Source: Amylostereum areolatum (lineage: Eukaryota > Basidiomycota > Agaricomycetes > Russulales > Stereaceae). From it: a stretch of 64,000 bases of DNA. The position numbers and the translations under genes are program-made. The notes under the pieces are model-generated. The model worked only from the letters and a program-made list of their open reading frames with translations. It did no database searches and had not been told where the DNA came from. The stretch spans positions 715,402-779,401 of the forward strand of contig SAXG01000021.1 in the NCBI GenBank assembly GCA_012932865.1. Reading direction: 5' to 3'. This document shows, one piece after another, positions 23,426 to 34,158 of the stretch; positions within the stretch are counted from its first letter, which is position 1, and each line of letters opens with the position of its first letter.

Positions 23426-26097
23426 ATGGCTTCATTGGGCAGTTTCGTATACCTTGCGCTGGCCTTCGCCGCCTCGGCCTCCGCCGCCACCAGCTCGTCA
23501 AGACCGCATGGTACATTCCTTTCTTCTCCGCGCGGAGCCAGAGTACGGTCACTGAGTACTGACGGGCCGTCCGATCGCAGGTCTCATCACCGACCCCGCC
23601 CAGTTCGCCAACCAATCGTTCGACTACCTCGTCGTGGGCGGCGGCACCGCCGGCCTCGTCGTCGCCGCGCGTCTGTCCGAGAATCCGTCCGTCAACGTCG
23701 GCGTGGTCGAGGCGGGGGACTACCGCCCGGACGACCCGATCCTGAACGTCCCGCAGAACGTGGTGCAGGCGATCGGGAACCCGACGTACGATTGGGGCTT
23801 CTCGTCCATCCCGCAGCCAGGTGGGTTTCTTCAAGTCTACTCCCTGTGAGGAGGTTTGGACTGAGGACGGATGGAACAGGTCTCGGTGGGAGGGTTATCC
23901 CATCCCCAAGGCATGTTCTTTTAGCGTTTCCCCTGCTCTTTTGGCGCTGATGGACGGTGTTTGCAGAGGAAAGTTGCTGGGAGGATCTAGCGCGGTCAAC
24001 GCCTTCGTGCGTCCTCTCCCCGCCCTTGCTCACTCGACCATGCTTATTTTGGGCCACAGCTCTGGGCGCGCGCCTCGAAGAGCGACTACGACGCGTGGGG
24101 CACTCGGTTCGGGAACGGGAAAGACTGGAGTTGGGACAGCCTGCTGCCTTACTTCAAGAAGACGGAGACGTGGACCCAGCCCCCGGTCGTGCTTCCCAAC
24201 CAGACCGTTCCCCAGTCCCTCGTTGACACCCACGGACACAGCGGCCCGCTGCACATCAGCTACAATAGCTACATCCCGGAGCCCTTCGTTCCCTCCATCG
24301 AAGCCGCCGAGGCGTTGGGCATCCCCTTCAACGCGGACCCCGTCAGTGCTCTCTGTTCTACACTCAGATCCGAGGGATATTGACGCGCGGAAACAGGACT
24401 CCGGAAACTTCACCGACGTCCAGTTTCCCGACCGCTCCATCTCGCCCCAGGGCGTGCGCACGTACTCGGCCCCGTCCTACTTCGCGCCGAACGCCAACCG
24501 GAAGAACCTGCTCGTCTTGACCGGCGTCCGCGCGTCGAAGATCAACACCAAGTCGCAGAGGGGGACGGTCGTGGCCACGGGCGTGAACTACGTCGCGAAC
24601 GGGACAAGCTACACTGCGGCTGCCAAAAAGGAGGTGATCCTGTCTGGCGGCGCCTTCGGGTCGCCGCAGCTGCTTGAGCTGTCGGGGATCGGGAACAAGG
24701 TGCGGATGAAGATGTTGTGCTCGGCCTATGTTTTGGCTGACCTCTGCCCCTTGATACGTCCTTGTAGACCCTCCTCGAAAGCCTCGGCATCCAATCCGTT
24801 CTCGATCTCCCTGGTGTAGGCGAAAACCTGCAGGTGAAGATCCCCGTGCCGAACCACCCTCATCATCTCGTGAGCTGACCTTGGCCGTAGGACCAAACGA
24901 CCGTTGCCTCCGACTGGTTCGCCAAGCCCGGCGTTCTGACCATCGGTGCGTGCCCACAGCGTCTATCCATCCATACACCCCAGTCCTCACGCCCGCAACA
25001 GATGCGCTTCGGTTCAATACCACCTACCAGCAAGAGCAGACCCAGCTCTACAACCAGAGCGGCACCGGCGCGCTCAGCTACTTCGGATCGCCCTTGTTCC
25101 CCGTCCCGCCCCAGGTCTTCATCAAACCCGAGAACCTCAGCGCGCTCAACGCCTCGCTCAGCTCGCTCGCCCCCCGAAACGCGCTCCAGAGCGCCCAGTT
25201 CGATCTGCTCAAGGACACGCTCAACGAGGGCAAGATCGGCTGGGGCGAGTTCACGCTGCTGCCGCAGGGCGGGTTCGCGTCGCTCCCGGGCGCGAACAGC
25301 TCGTACGTGACGGCCATCTTCACGGATTACCTGCCGTTCTCGCGCGGGTCCGCGGTAAGTCCGCGCTCTCTCTCCTTGCTTGCAGGGAAAGGTGGAACAG
25401 ACGTTCATGGGCCGCGTTCGACTCGCAGCACATCAACACGAGCGATCCCAACGCGCTGAACGTGATCAACCCGAACTATTTCGACGTGCCCTTCGGTGAG
25501 GCTCGGCGTCTGATGTGTGCTCGGGTTGGACGGGAGCTCATTTTTACTTGCAGACCTTGGCTTCAACGGGTATGCGACTGCCTACGCACGAAACTGGATC
25601 GCGGCCGAGCCCCTCGCAGACCTCGTCGGGGACGCGAACACGCCCCCCGCATCCCTCAACTCGCAGAGTGACTTCGAGAAGTGCGTCTCGCCCTGCCTTC
25701 CTGGCTGTCGACCGCTGCTGACGCCCCCCTCCCCTTTTTCCCCCTGCACCCCCAGCTACGCCAAACAGGCCGTCAATGTGAGTTGCATCAGTTGATGCTG
25801 TTGGAACAAGGTGCTGATCGGCGTTCGGACGGGCAGAGCGCGCTTCACCCGATGGGTACGGTGGCGATGGCGTCCAAGGAGCTCGGCGGCGTGCTTGATC
25901 CCACGTTGAAGGTTTGGGGCACGTCCAACCTGCGCGTCGTGGATGCGTCGGTCTTCCCTTCCATGATCGCGTGCGTGCTCCAAGCGACCGTGTACGCCGT
26001 GGCCGAGAAGGTGAAGTTCATTCCTCTTTGACCAGTCTTGGTTCAGGGTTATTGATCGGGTTTGTAGGCGGCGGATATTATCAAGAGCGCGAATTGA
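23426..26097 (+). CDS. GMC oxidoreductase 2 (AA3_2, aryl-alcohol-oxidase-like), intact
   Basis: Fourteen exons join in perfect phase to 624 residues: 23426-23510, 23581-23820, 23880-23910, 23967-24006, 24060-24341, 24397-24699, 24768-24833, 24891-24945, 25002-25354, 25429-25495, 25554-25680, 25756-25777, 25837-26010, 26068-26097. The intron after the 31-bp third exon starts with GC. A signal peptide (LGSFVYLALAFAASASA) is followed by the dinucleotide motif VVGGGTAGLVVAARLSE, GKLLGGSSAVNA, FGSPQLLELSGIGN, GWGEFTLLPQGG, HPMGTVAMAS with the conserved catalytic histidine, and NLRVVDASVFPS. The enzyme should be secreted and oxidise an alcohol with FAD, giving hydrogen peroxide or reducing quinones. 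The position of the second catalytic His/Asn is a valine (IACVLQATVYA), which is unusual. It is a tandem paralogue of the gene upstream. Confidence 0.9.
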
Positions 26098-27512
26098 AGT
26101 TGCAGCTTCGACGTCGCATAGGATTATTGTTATAGTATAGTACAGACATTTTCCCACTAGTTATATTGGAAGCCACGCTTGATGGATGGAACTCTCGCTG
26201 GATGACGTCCGTGTCGCATTAATCGTGGCAAGAATGTGAAGGCTTCGAAGAATGGTGTGGCAGATAAAGAAGGGGAGGACATCCATTTATTTCAACGACA
26301 CTCCGTCTAGAAAATGGTCAGATCGCCAGGGCCTTGTGGTCATGGACATCGACCCCGGTCTTTTGGGACGTGTGGCAGAAACATCGATCATATTGCGACA
26401 CACTCGACATGCAATGACAGGCCTATTACGAAGTGACCTTCAGTCAAGTATTATGTATAATCAAAGGATGCGCTCACGGGTCAAGCAACCCTTCTTCCCC
26501 TGGAGAAAGATCCGCCCATTCGTGTTCACCCAGTGGGTGTGGGGTGATAACGGAGACCCCTTGAAGCTAACTAGGTGACGCTGGGCCTTGTTGGAGGGTT
26601 TCGCGCCCGTTATGAGCTATAGAGAAGTATCACTTCAGAGGGTCAAACCAGACTTGGCCATTTCCCTGGATGTCGACGATGGCTGTAGGACCGAGAATCG
26701 AGACACCTGAGGTGCCTTTATAGTTGGCGTAGACATCTAGGAAGTAGTCATGGGTGGCCGATCCGTCGAACGAGTAGCTGCAGCCGATCCGTGTCGAGGA
26801 CATGAGTACGATGCACGGACATCCATGTCCTGGGCGTCGAGCCATGCATTGGTCCGGTAAACAAGATATTCTGTGGGTGAGTCGTAGCCTGCGATCTTAC
26901 AACGGACGCCAAGACCTTACTTCAAAAAGGGTTCCTCTATCGTATGAGAGTCCTGGTGCAGAGGTCGCGGATGTCCAGGCGATAGACTTGTTTCTGACTT
27001 CCTGTCAGCACACACACAAGATATCCGGGATACAAGTGGATCTCGAGCGCGCCCCGGCCGGGTTACTTCCGATACAGGCTCGACCTTATGTGGTAGGATG
27101 GTCGGGAGTGTGAAGCCGAGATGACGCGCAAGGATTGAATCCTCGGGGGGTTCGGGTATACTGAGCTCGTGAAGGGCCCAGCAGGATCACGTTCAAAGAC
27201 GATGAGCGTGGCTGGGATATGGTGAAGAGGGTGTGCTCAAGAAGCTGGAATGGGTGGTGAGAAGGGCTCCGGCGGGGAAAGGAGAGCGGAAGAGTTTGAA
27301 AGCTGAGGTAAGAAGAAAGGAATCAAGACGCCGCACTGCTTTGCCGCGCGAGCGTTTTAGGACAGCCGACCGCTAGCCAGCTTTCACTGCCGCACCTTGC
27401 CCTACTCCTCCCACAGCAAGCAACACCCCTCCTTGCAGCCACATCGACCATCACCACCGCCCACGCGAGCTCTTCCAGGTCTTCTTTCCTTGACAAGTCC
27501 AGCTGTTGTTCT
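26098..27512. other. Gene-poor stretch with a possible coding remnant on the minus strand
   Basis: A minus-strand frame at 26630-26845 (…THDYFLDVYANYKG…SILGPTAIVDIQG…) has the composition of a real protein. I cannot assign a family or a complete gene to it. The rest looks non-coding and ends in the promoter of the kinase gene. Confidence 0.4.
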
Positions 27513-29686
27513 ATGGGAAACAATCAGAGTCTGCAAGCGCCATCCGCACCGGAGAAGCTTCGACACCGCTTGTCCGCGAGATTCCACGGGCCACCGCACA
27601 AGGATAAGGCGAAAGATTTTGGATACACGTCAGGGTCTGCTGCGTCGTCGCAAAAGGGTCAAGAAACCGCGACGCCGACCGCAACGACGACGGGGGTCGA
27701 ATGGACGAAGGACCGCAACGAGCACGCTGCGCCGGGCACCGACGGAGGGCCGGCCGGCGCCGGCGGGGTAAGGATTGCTTAAACTGATCTCGGTTTACCG
27801 GACTCTGATCATTCTCTCCCTCTCTCCATCTCCTCTGCCTCATAGTCGCCTGAAATGCCCTCGGCGACGTCTACTACCGTTCCTTGCCAGGTATCTTTCA
27901 ATCCCCTACTTGTTCAACCCCTTCCGAGACCTTTCTCTGATCTACATTCCCCTCGATATCTTTAGTATCGCACAGGAAAGACCCTAGGTAGCGGTACATA
28001 TGCTATCGTGAAGGAGGCCGTGCATGTCAAGACCGGCGAATACTATGCTTGCAAGGTCATCAACAAGAAGCTCATGGAGGGCAGGGAATTCATGGTGCGT
28101 ACGGCGATCCTTCTGTCCAGCAGCAAGTTCTCCCCTAAACTGCGCTGTTGTAGGTTCGCAACGAGATAGATGTACTGAAGAAGATCTCGAGCGGTTATCC
28201 CAACATCGTGACACTACATGATTATTTCGAGGTGTGTACCCAAATATGTTGCGTGGTTTCTTATTCGCGTCCTTATTCGCTGCGTAGACTGCCAACAACT
28301 TATACCTTTGCTTCGATCTCTGTACCGGTGGAGAACTCTTCGATCGCATATGCGCAAAGGGGAACTACCACGAGCCGTGCGTAGTGTCTCTTTCTTCACG
28401 TTCCATCTGTCTCATCGATGTCACAGTGATGCCGCCGATCTTGTCCGTACAATCATGAAAGCGGTCCAATATATCCACGATGCGGGCATCGTCCACCGAG
28501 GTGAGCAGCTCTCTCGTCCCGTCGACGTACGTGCTCACTTTGTTAAAGATCTGAAACCTGAAAACTTGCTCTTCCGTACGCCTGCCGAGGACGCCGACAT
28601 CATGATCGCAGACTTCGGCCTGAGTCGTGTAATGGACACAGATCGCTTCCACCTCTTGACAGAGATCTGTGGGACACCAGGTGTGAGTCCTCCAGTCTTC
28701 GCCTACGCGTCTGGCTCGTGCTAATTCTGGATGGCAGTATATGGCGCCGGAGATCTTCAAGAAAAGTAAATTTGTCTAGTGCTCCCCATACCTATTACCG
28801 ACACGACGTTCTACAGCTGGCCATGGTCAACCTGTCGACATCTGGGCTATGGGTGTTATCACGTACTTCCTGCTTGCAGGTAAGACATTCTCCCCCTCTG
28901 ACCTCTTTCGCAGGGCACCGACAGCATGCCAGGTTACACGCCATTTGACAGAGACAGTCAACGACAAGAGATGGAGGCGATTATCGCAGGCGACTACAAG
29001 TTTGAGCCAGGTACGCATCGCCCATCTATCGCCGCCTTCATATCCTCACATCACGACCAGAGGAGTATTGGGCCAACGTCTCATCCACCGCGAAGGACTT
29101 CGTGTCCGAATGTCTGACCATCGACCCCGGTTCCCGTCCTACGGCAAAGCAGATGCTACAACACAGTTGGCTGGCGGACAAAGTGCCGCACTTCGTACCC
29201 GACCCATCGAGCCCGTCAGGTCGTCCAACGGACTTGCTGCCGCACATACAGAAGAGGCTGGACGCGAAGACACGATGTGAGCATCAGCTATCTTTTTTTA
29301 ACCTGCCGCAGAGGCTCACATATTTTTAGTCCGGAAGGCGGTGTGGAGTATCACGGCTATGAAGCGCCTGTCAATGCTAGCGGCGACCTCATCGTACGCG
29401 AACGAATTGGAGCAGAACGTCCACAAATACAAGGAGGAGTCAGAGAAGGTGCTCGACCTCCTCGAATCTCCACACGCCCGCAGTGCTAATTCTCCCATAG
29501 GAAGTCATCGACGAGTCGGGGCAGGTGGTGCACCATCACAACGGGAACCAATCGCCCGCAGAGAAGGAGCACTCGGAGGAGCTCAAGCGCGTGGACGATA
29601 TCTCGGTCAACAAGGACGGGGACAAGACAGCGAAGGACCTCAACGCCGCGATGGGAAAGCTGTCCGTCGACGAGGCGGCGTCGTGA
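27513..29686 (+). CDS. cmk1: Calcium/calmodulin-dependent protein kinase
   Basis: Thirteen exons (first 27513-27767, last 29501-29686) join in phase to 497 residues. It is a Ser/Thr kinase of the CaMK group with the glycine loop GSGTYAIVKEA, the lysine in YACKVI, the catalytic HRDLKPEN (split by an intron), DFGLSR, an activation-loop LTEICGTPGYMAPE with the threonine phosphorylated by CaMK kinases, and DIWAMGVITYFLLAG. After the domain, FRKAVWSITAMKRLSMLAA is the expected autoinhibitory, calmodulin-binding helix, followed by a heptad-like stretch and a charged tail. The N-terminus MGNNQSL matches the N-myristoylation consensus (Gly2, Ser6), so membrane attachment is plausible. The roughly 100-residue N-terminal extension before the kinase domain is low-complexity. 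The symbol is by family, not proven orthology. Confidence 0.92.
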
Positions 29687-31857
29687 GCGGGGAAGGGGGG
29701 CGGTGGCGTTGTTTCGCTGGACATTTATCGATTCACGATCGTATCTCAGTTCTAGTCATGTCGCGTGTCGTGTCCTTTTGCTTTGACCTCGCATGTGTGT
29801 ACAATACAAAGTCAGGTTTTCTCTCCTTCCGTGTCGGAGGCGATTACGGCGCGTAAGGTTGAGACTCTGAGAGTCTAGAGATAAGTATCGGAGCAACTGA
29901 GGTTGGCGATATGAAAGATGAAATCGATGGCGCTCCGTTCGCGGAACTCAATGTAAGTATTCCGCTGCGCGCGCTCGTCATTACGTTCAAGAACCGCCGG
30001 AACGGCAGGAAGAACCAGCGCGCATAATTGAGCAGTGCGGCATGTGGCTGACATTCCGACCACTTGGGGAGATAATCAAGGCACGCGAGGGCGTACTCCC
30101 GGGACGCCTCGAGCCAGCGCGAGCCAAGAAAGGGCGGACGGAGGGGTCAAGTAATGATTAATGACGCAACAAGGATCCCTTTGGGATGTCGTCATAGGTG
30201 GGGACTCGAAGACCACGGCGTTACAGTGCATCGTCGAGTGAATGGGGGTCATGAGAATGTTGCCGTACCGTATCACGAAGTTTCAGATTGAATTGAACGT
30301 ACATACTCTCAGGCTCGACCTGTCACGGCCTCTCAGCAGTGAAAAAGTGACTCGGAGAATAAATAAGAAGCAGGTGATTGTGGATTTTGGAAACTGAGCG
30401 ATCCTTGAGAGTGGTTATCATATCTCTGCACCACAGAGAGCTGGCGGATCCGTCAGGTATACCGCGCGTGATGCGACTGGGAAGGAGTTGCAAGTCGCCC
30501 TAACTGTCGCCGCGGCGCAACGGCGGCCTAGGATGCGGAGGAGATGGTCAGTTCAGAATTTGAATCGCCTTCAATTACCCCTTGCTCACCCCTTTCGCTC
30601 AACCTTGTGCCTTGTTAGTAGGTGTCAATGTGTGAGAAAGCCTAGAATCTTTCGAATGGGATAACGAGCTGGAGGCCGGAGGGTTCGGCCTGGCTGGATG
30701 GAGAAAACTGGTGAGCAGAATTAGCAAGTATTGTTGCGACTTGCGAGTCAATATTTGTGGTCAACAAAGTATCGGAAGTCCTACCGGCCCTTATTCCACG
30801 AGCCAAAGACCCAGTAGAGTCGCATCCTCGCAGATACACCCATCACTTCTATGATCAACCTTAACGGATTGAACGCGTCGATCCCGAACAGGAGAACGAA
30901 CCTCCATACCCAACAAGGACATCATAGACCGCTGAGAGGTGTGATCCGGTGGGGTCAGAGAAGAAGCGAGCCCACGGACCGATCCTAGAAGCTTTTGTGC
31001 CAAACAGCATGGACCAACAAGCCGGGATGTGTGGGGCGCAGGCAGAAGGACCGGAGGTGCAAAATGAAGGGGCGGACGACGGCGTTTGCTAATGACAGCG
31101 TGGCCAAGATCGATCGCCGGTGGCGCGACACGGACCGCTATCGAAAATACAATCTTTCATCAGGGTGGGTAAGCGAGAGCACCTCAAGGGGAATGTGTTG
31201 AAGACACGCTCGTGTTTGACATGACGGACAGCTCCTAGGCGAGAGGTTGTATGACAGGGACGCCCGCGCCTACATACACATTGCGGCTGCGCTCAATAGG
31301 CACCCTCGACAACTTACCTCTGAACCCAATCTGAACCAGGCAAAATTTTGTTAAATGCGCCCGTCATGAGGTGAGTGAAAGGAAGGAGTACGGTCCGGAG
31401 AGCTCCCAGCGCGTCCCGGAGATATCGGTCTGGCGCTGCAACATAAGTGAAGGTTTCACCAGGTTGAGAGCTTGCTTGTGAAGGACGCAAGAGAGTTCTA
31501 GGGAAGGATGGAGATCTCGCCAGGCTACACACTTACTAGACTATCTTGGTGGTCAAGCTCCGAGAACCCTGGCTCCTTGAGGCGTGGCTAGCGAGATAAG
31601 GATTGTGACGGAATGGTAGACGATTGTAGCTGCAGAAGCCTCCGACAATGCTGAAGTGTGTGTAGGAAGTTGATACAAGTACAGACGACGGAACTTGGAT
31701 GAGAGAATCACGATTAAGAGCACGGTGTGGGACGGAATGCCGGCACAAGCTCGCTTGATAGGCGGCTAAACCGCGGGTCGCACCCATGGTGCTTGAGTGG
31801 GAATGGCTTCTGGTGAGAAATGGCTCAAATGGCGGCGTCGAGATATATATCTTACTG
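29687..31857. other. Gene-free stretch of about 2.2 kb
   Basis: Only short, unrelated open frames are present. I see no transposon ends, no RNA gene and no long repeat. Confidence 0.5.
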
Positions 31858-32838
31858 CTAGCGACGGGGATTCGGAGGTGAAGCCTCCTTCAGCAGACAC
31901 CACATTGGAAACGAAGCGCGTCTGCTGGTGAAGTTCTTGACCCCTCGGTGGACGAAACCAAACTGCTGGAAGAAATACACCTGCAAATAAAGACTCGAGT
32001 TTGTCATTGAGAGTGAAAGGAGGGGAGTTATTTACTGCAGAGAGTGTTGAAACGTCTGTGGCCATGGTGTGCGCTTGGTGTTGACCCTAAAACACATGTA
32101 TATGAGGGTCCAGGCGAGTTGTAGCAGGGAGATTCCCACATTATTGAGCATGGCTCCCATCAATGCACGACCCAGACCCTGCCGCTGATGCTGAGGTTCC
32201 ACGCCGATGAATCGAAGGTGCCAGGACTGCGTGCGGATGAGGGACCCAGAAGCATATGCAGAAGCGTAAAGTTCTCTGTATTGGGGAGTATACTAATGTT
32301 GCTGGAACGTCACTGATGACGGTCAGGCGAAGGGTGACTGCGAAGACCTACATGATGTAAGATCCAATGTCTTGTTTCTTCCGACAGAAGGGAGCGATAT
32401 GGATCTTGGATGCTGCAGATTTTTGAGTTTCCGGTCTTCGAAGACAGTTGGACGCGGGCGGAGGCTTACATCGAAGGCTCGTCCCTGCCGGGTCCAATCC
32501 ATAGCGCCACAGCGTGAATTTGACCGTTCGGACCCGCTACCCAAACCTCGCCGTCCCGCAGCGATGCTTCTGCATATTGCCTGTACATCGCGCGTTCTGC
32601 AGCCTTGGAAGCCCCGGTGATGCATAACACGACTTTGTCTGTTTGCCATGTTAACAGCTCATACGAGTACAATGTTTGACACCCTACTCGCCATTGAATA
32701 GCGCTGCTTGAAGGACGTCAATTACACGTGCCCACTCCGCGTCTAGAGCCCGCGGTATCAGATCCTTGGTCAATTTCCAGCTAGGCAACACTTGCCTGTA
32801 GGGCGTGTTAGGCGGCGAGTGGTCCGAGATGCAGACAT
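31858..32838 (-). CDS. GNAT-family N-acetyltransferase
   Basis: This is a multi-exon minus-strand gene. Ordered blocks are WARVIDVLQAALF, then (across an intron with a GC donor) DKVVLCITGASKAAERAMYRQ, DGEVWVAG with ALWIGPGRD, LLSEETRHWILHHV, RELYASAYASGS, the acetyl-CoA-binding motif WHLRFIGVEPQHQRQGLGRA (Q/R-x-x-G-x-G/A), and a C-terminal VYFFQQFGFVHRG, the FY..xGF signature, ending at the stop at 31858-31860. These match the acetyltransferase family common in wood-decay basidiomycetes. The acceptor substrate is unknown. The first exon is uncertain: MSASRTTRR at 32838 is one option, but an acceptor just before QVLPSWKLTK suggests a further upstream exon. Confidence 0.75.
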
Positions 32839-34110
32839 GGGGGTGGCTGGGTTGTTGTCTGAAGAGTACGAGCAAGACAAACGCGGGCGGAGGGGGCGAG
32901 GGCGAAAGGTGAGGGTCCGGAGTGAAACGAACGGAAGAGGCTTTATAGTCCAGGTCACTAGAGATTTTGGCGGATTGTGGTGAGCGCCGTGAGCGCCGAC
33001 AGATGATGCTGTCCCGTAGACCGAGGAAAGGCTCAGCGGCTATTCCAGGAATAGTGACCGCAAGGAGGGAAGCGCACCGATGTCTCGATATGGGATAGGT
33101 GAGCCGAGAGAATCCGCTGTGGCTGCGAACCTGAGAAGGGGAACAAGGAGAAGTAGTGGAAAGCTGGAGGGTTTAATTGGGGACAAGGAAGAAACATAGA
33201 AACAAGTAGAGGTAGAAGACACTCCCTGGAAATTCTGAAATGTGAGAACCACGGGAGGCGATTGGCGCAGAATGCGATGACATAGGCTGCCATCATGAGG
33301 TTGTTGAAGAAAGTGAGGATTATGTATCTTTGGCGCAATGATGCGGAAGCTTGTTGGAGGTCTGAAGATGGAATCAGGGTCCACAGGCAGCCACGAGACG
33401 CATGCTATAGTCCGGCTTCACAGGGGGGTTACACGTTACGACTTCAACATTGGGCGGGAGCTGGGAGAGTTGTGCGACGGGGATGGGAAAAATCGTAGTG
33501 GAATGAGCCGAGAAAGACTGGACAGTCACCGGGACCTTGGCCTGTCGCAAGTCCGAGGATATATTGACCCATCCCTGAACATAGAAAGACTCCGGCAGTC
33601 CGAAGCTCGGCCAAGATTGAAGAGGTTATGGATGGCGTACGTCTGGATAATGGGGCCTGAGTCTGTCTGATTCCGCGTATATTACGTAATTAATTTCCAC
33701 GCTATGTTTGTTCTCGGTCCTGACTGTTCTTTAGGCTAACCCGACCGTTCCTCGAAACTTATCGCTTGCTTGCTTACAATGCGCAAGGAGTAGCTCTTTC
33801 GGGCTCGCAACTAGGTCTTGAACCACTAGAATCAATACTTGTCGTCCGGTCATCTGCCGTTTCGGTCAGTTATCCGACTCGCTGCTTTCTTGGCCCTTCG
33901 ATTCCTCATTCTCTTCATCCACCAGCTTCCTCGTTCATCGGAGCACTGGTCATTTGGCACGGGGTTTCCCCCCCACTTATCCTCATGACTGTACCCAATG
34001 CGCGAACCTGTATCGTCGTAGGCCCGACGCCCCGCCGGTTGCACACAACACAGAGCAGCTGTTCTCCCCCGTGACTGCTTCGAAGCTTCGGCCCCACCGT
34101 TTGATCTTCG
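32839..34110. other. Intergenic, with an uncertain minus-strand open region
   Basis: Minus-strand frames between 33033 and 33670 include a hydrophobic segment (NNLMMAAYVIAFCANRLPW) that could be a membrane helix. No consistent gene model or family emerges. Confidence 0.35.
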
Positions 34111-34117
34111 TATAAAA
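34111..34117 (+). promoter_or_regulatory. TATA box of the GH28 gene
   Basis: TATAAAA lies 48 bp upstream of the ATG at 34159. Confidence 0.5.
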
Positions 34118-34158
34118 CCTGAAAGTCCTTCGGCTACCCTACAGATGTTCAGAAAACG

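Noticed and set aside
19560..32838. A secondary-metabolite or lignin-degradation gene cluster including the GMC pair, kinase and GNAT
   Set aside because: No backbone enzyme, transporter or cluster regulator is present. The genes look like ordinary neighbours, separated by long spacers.
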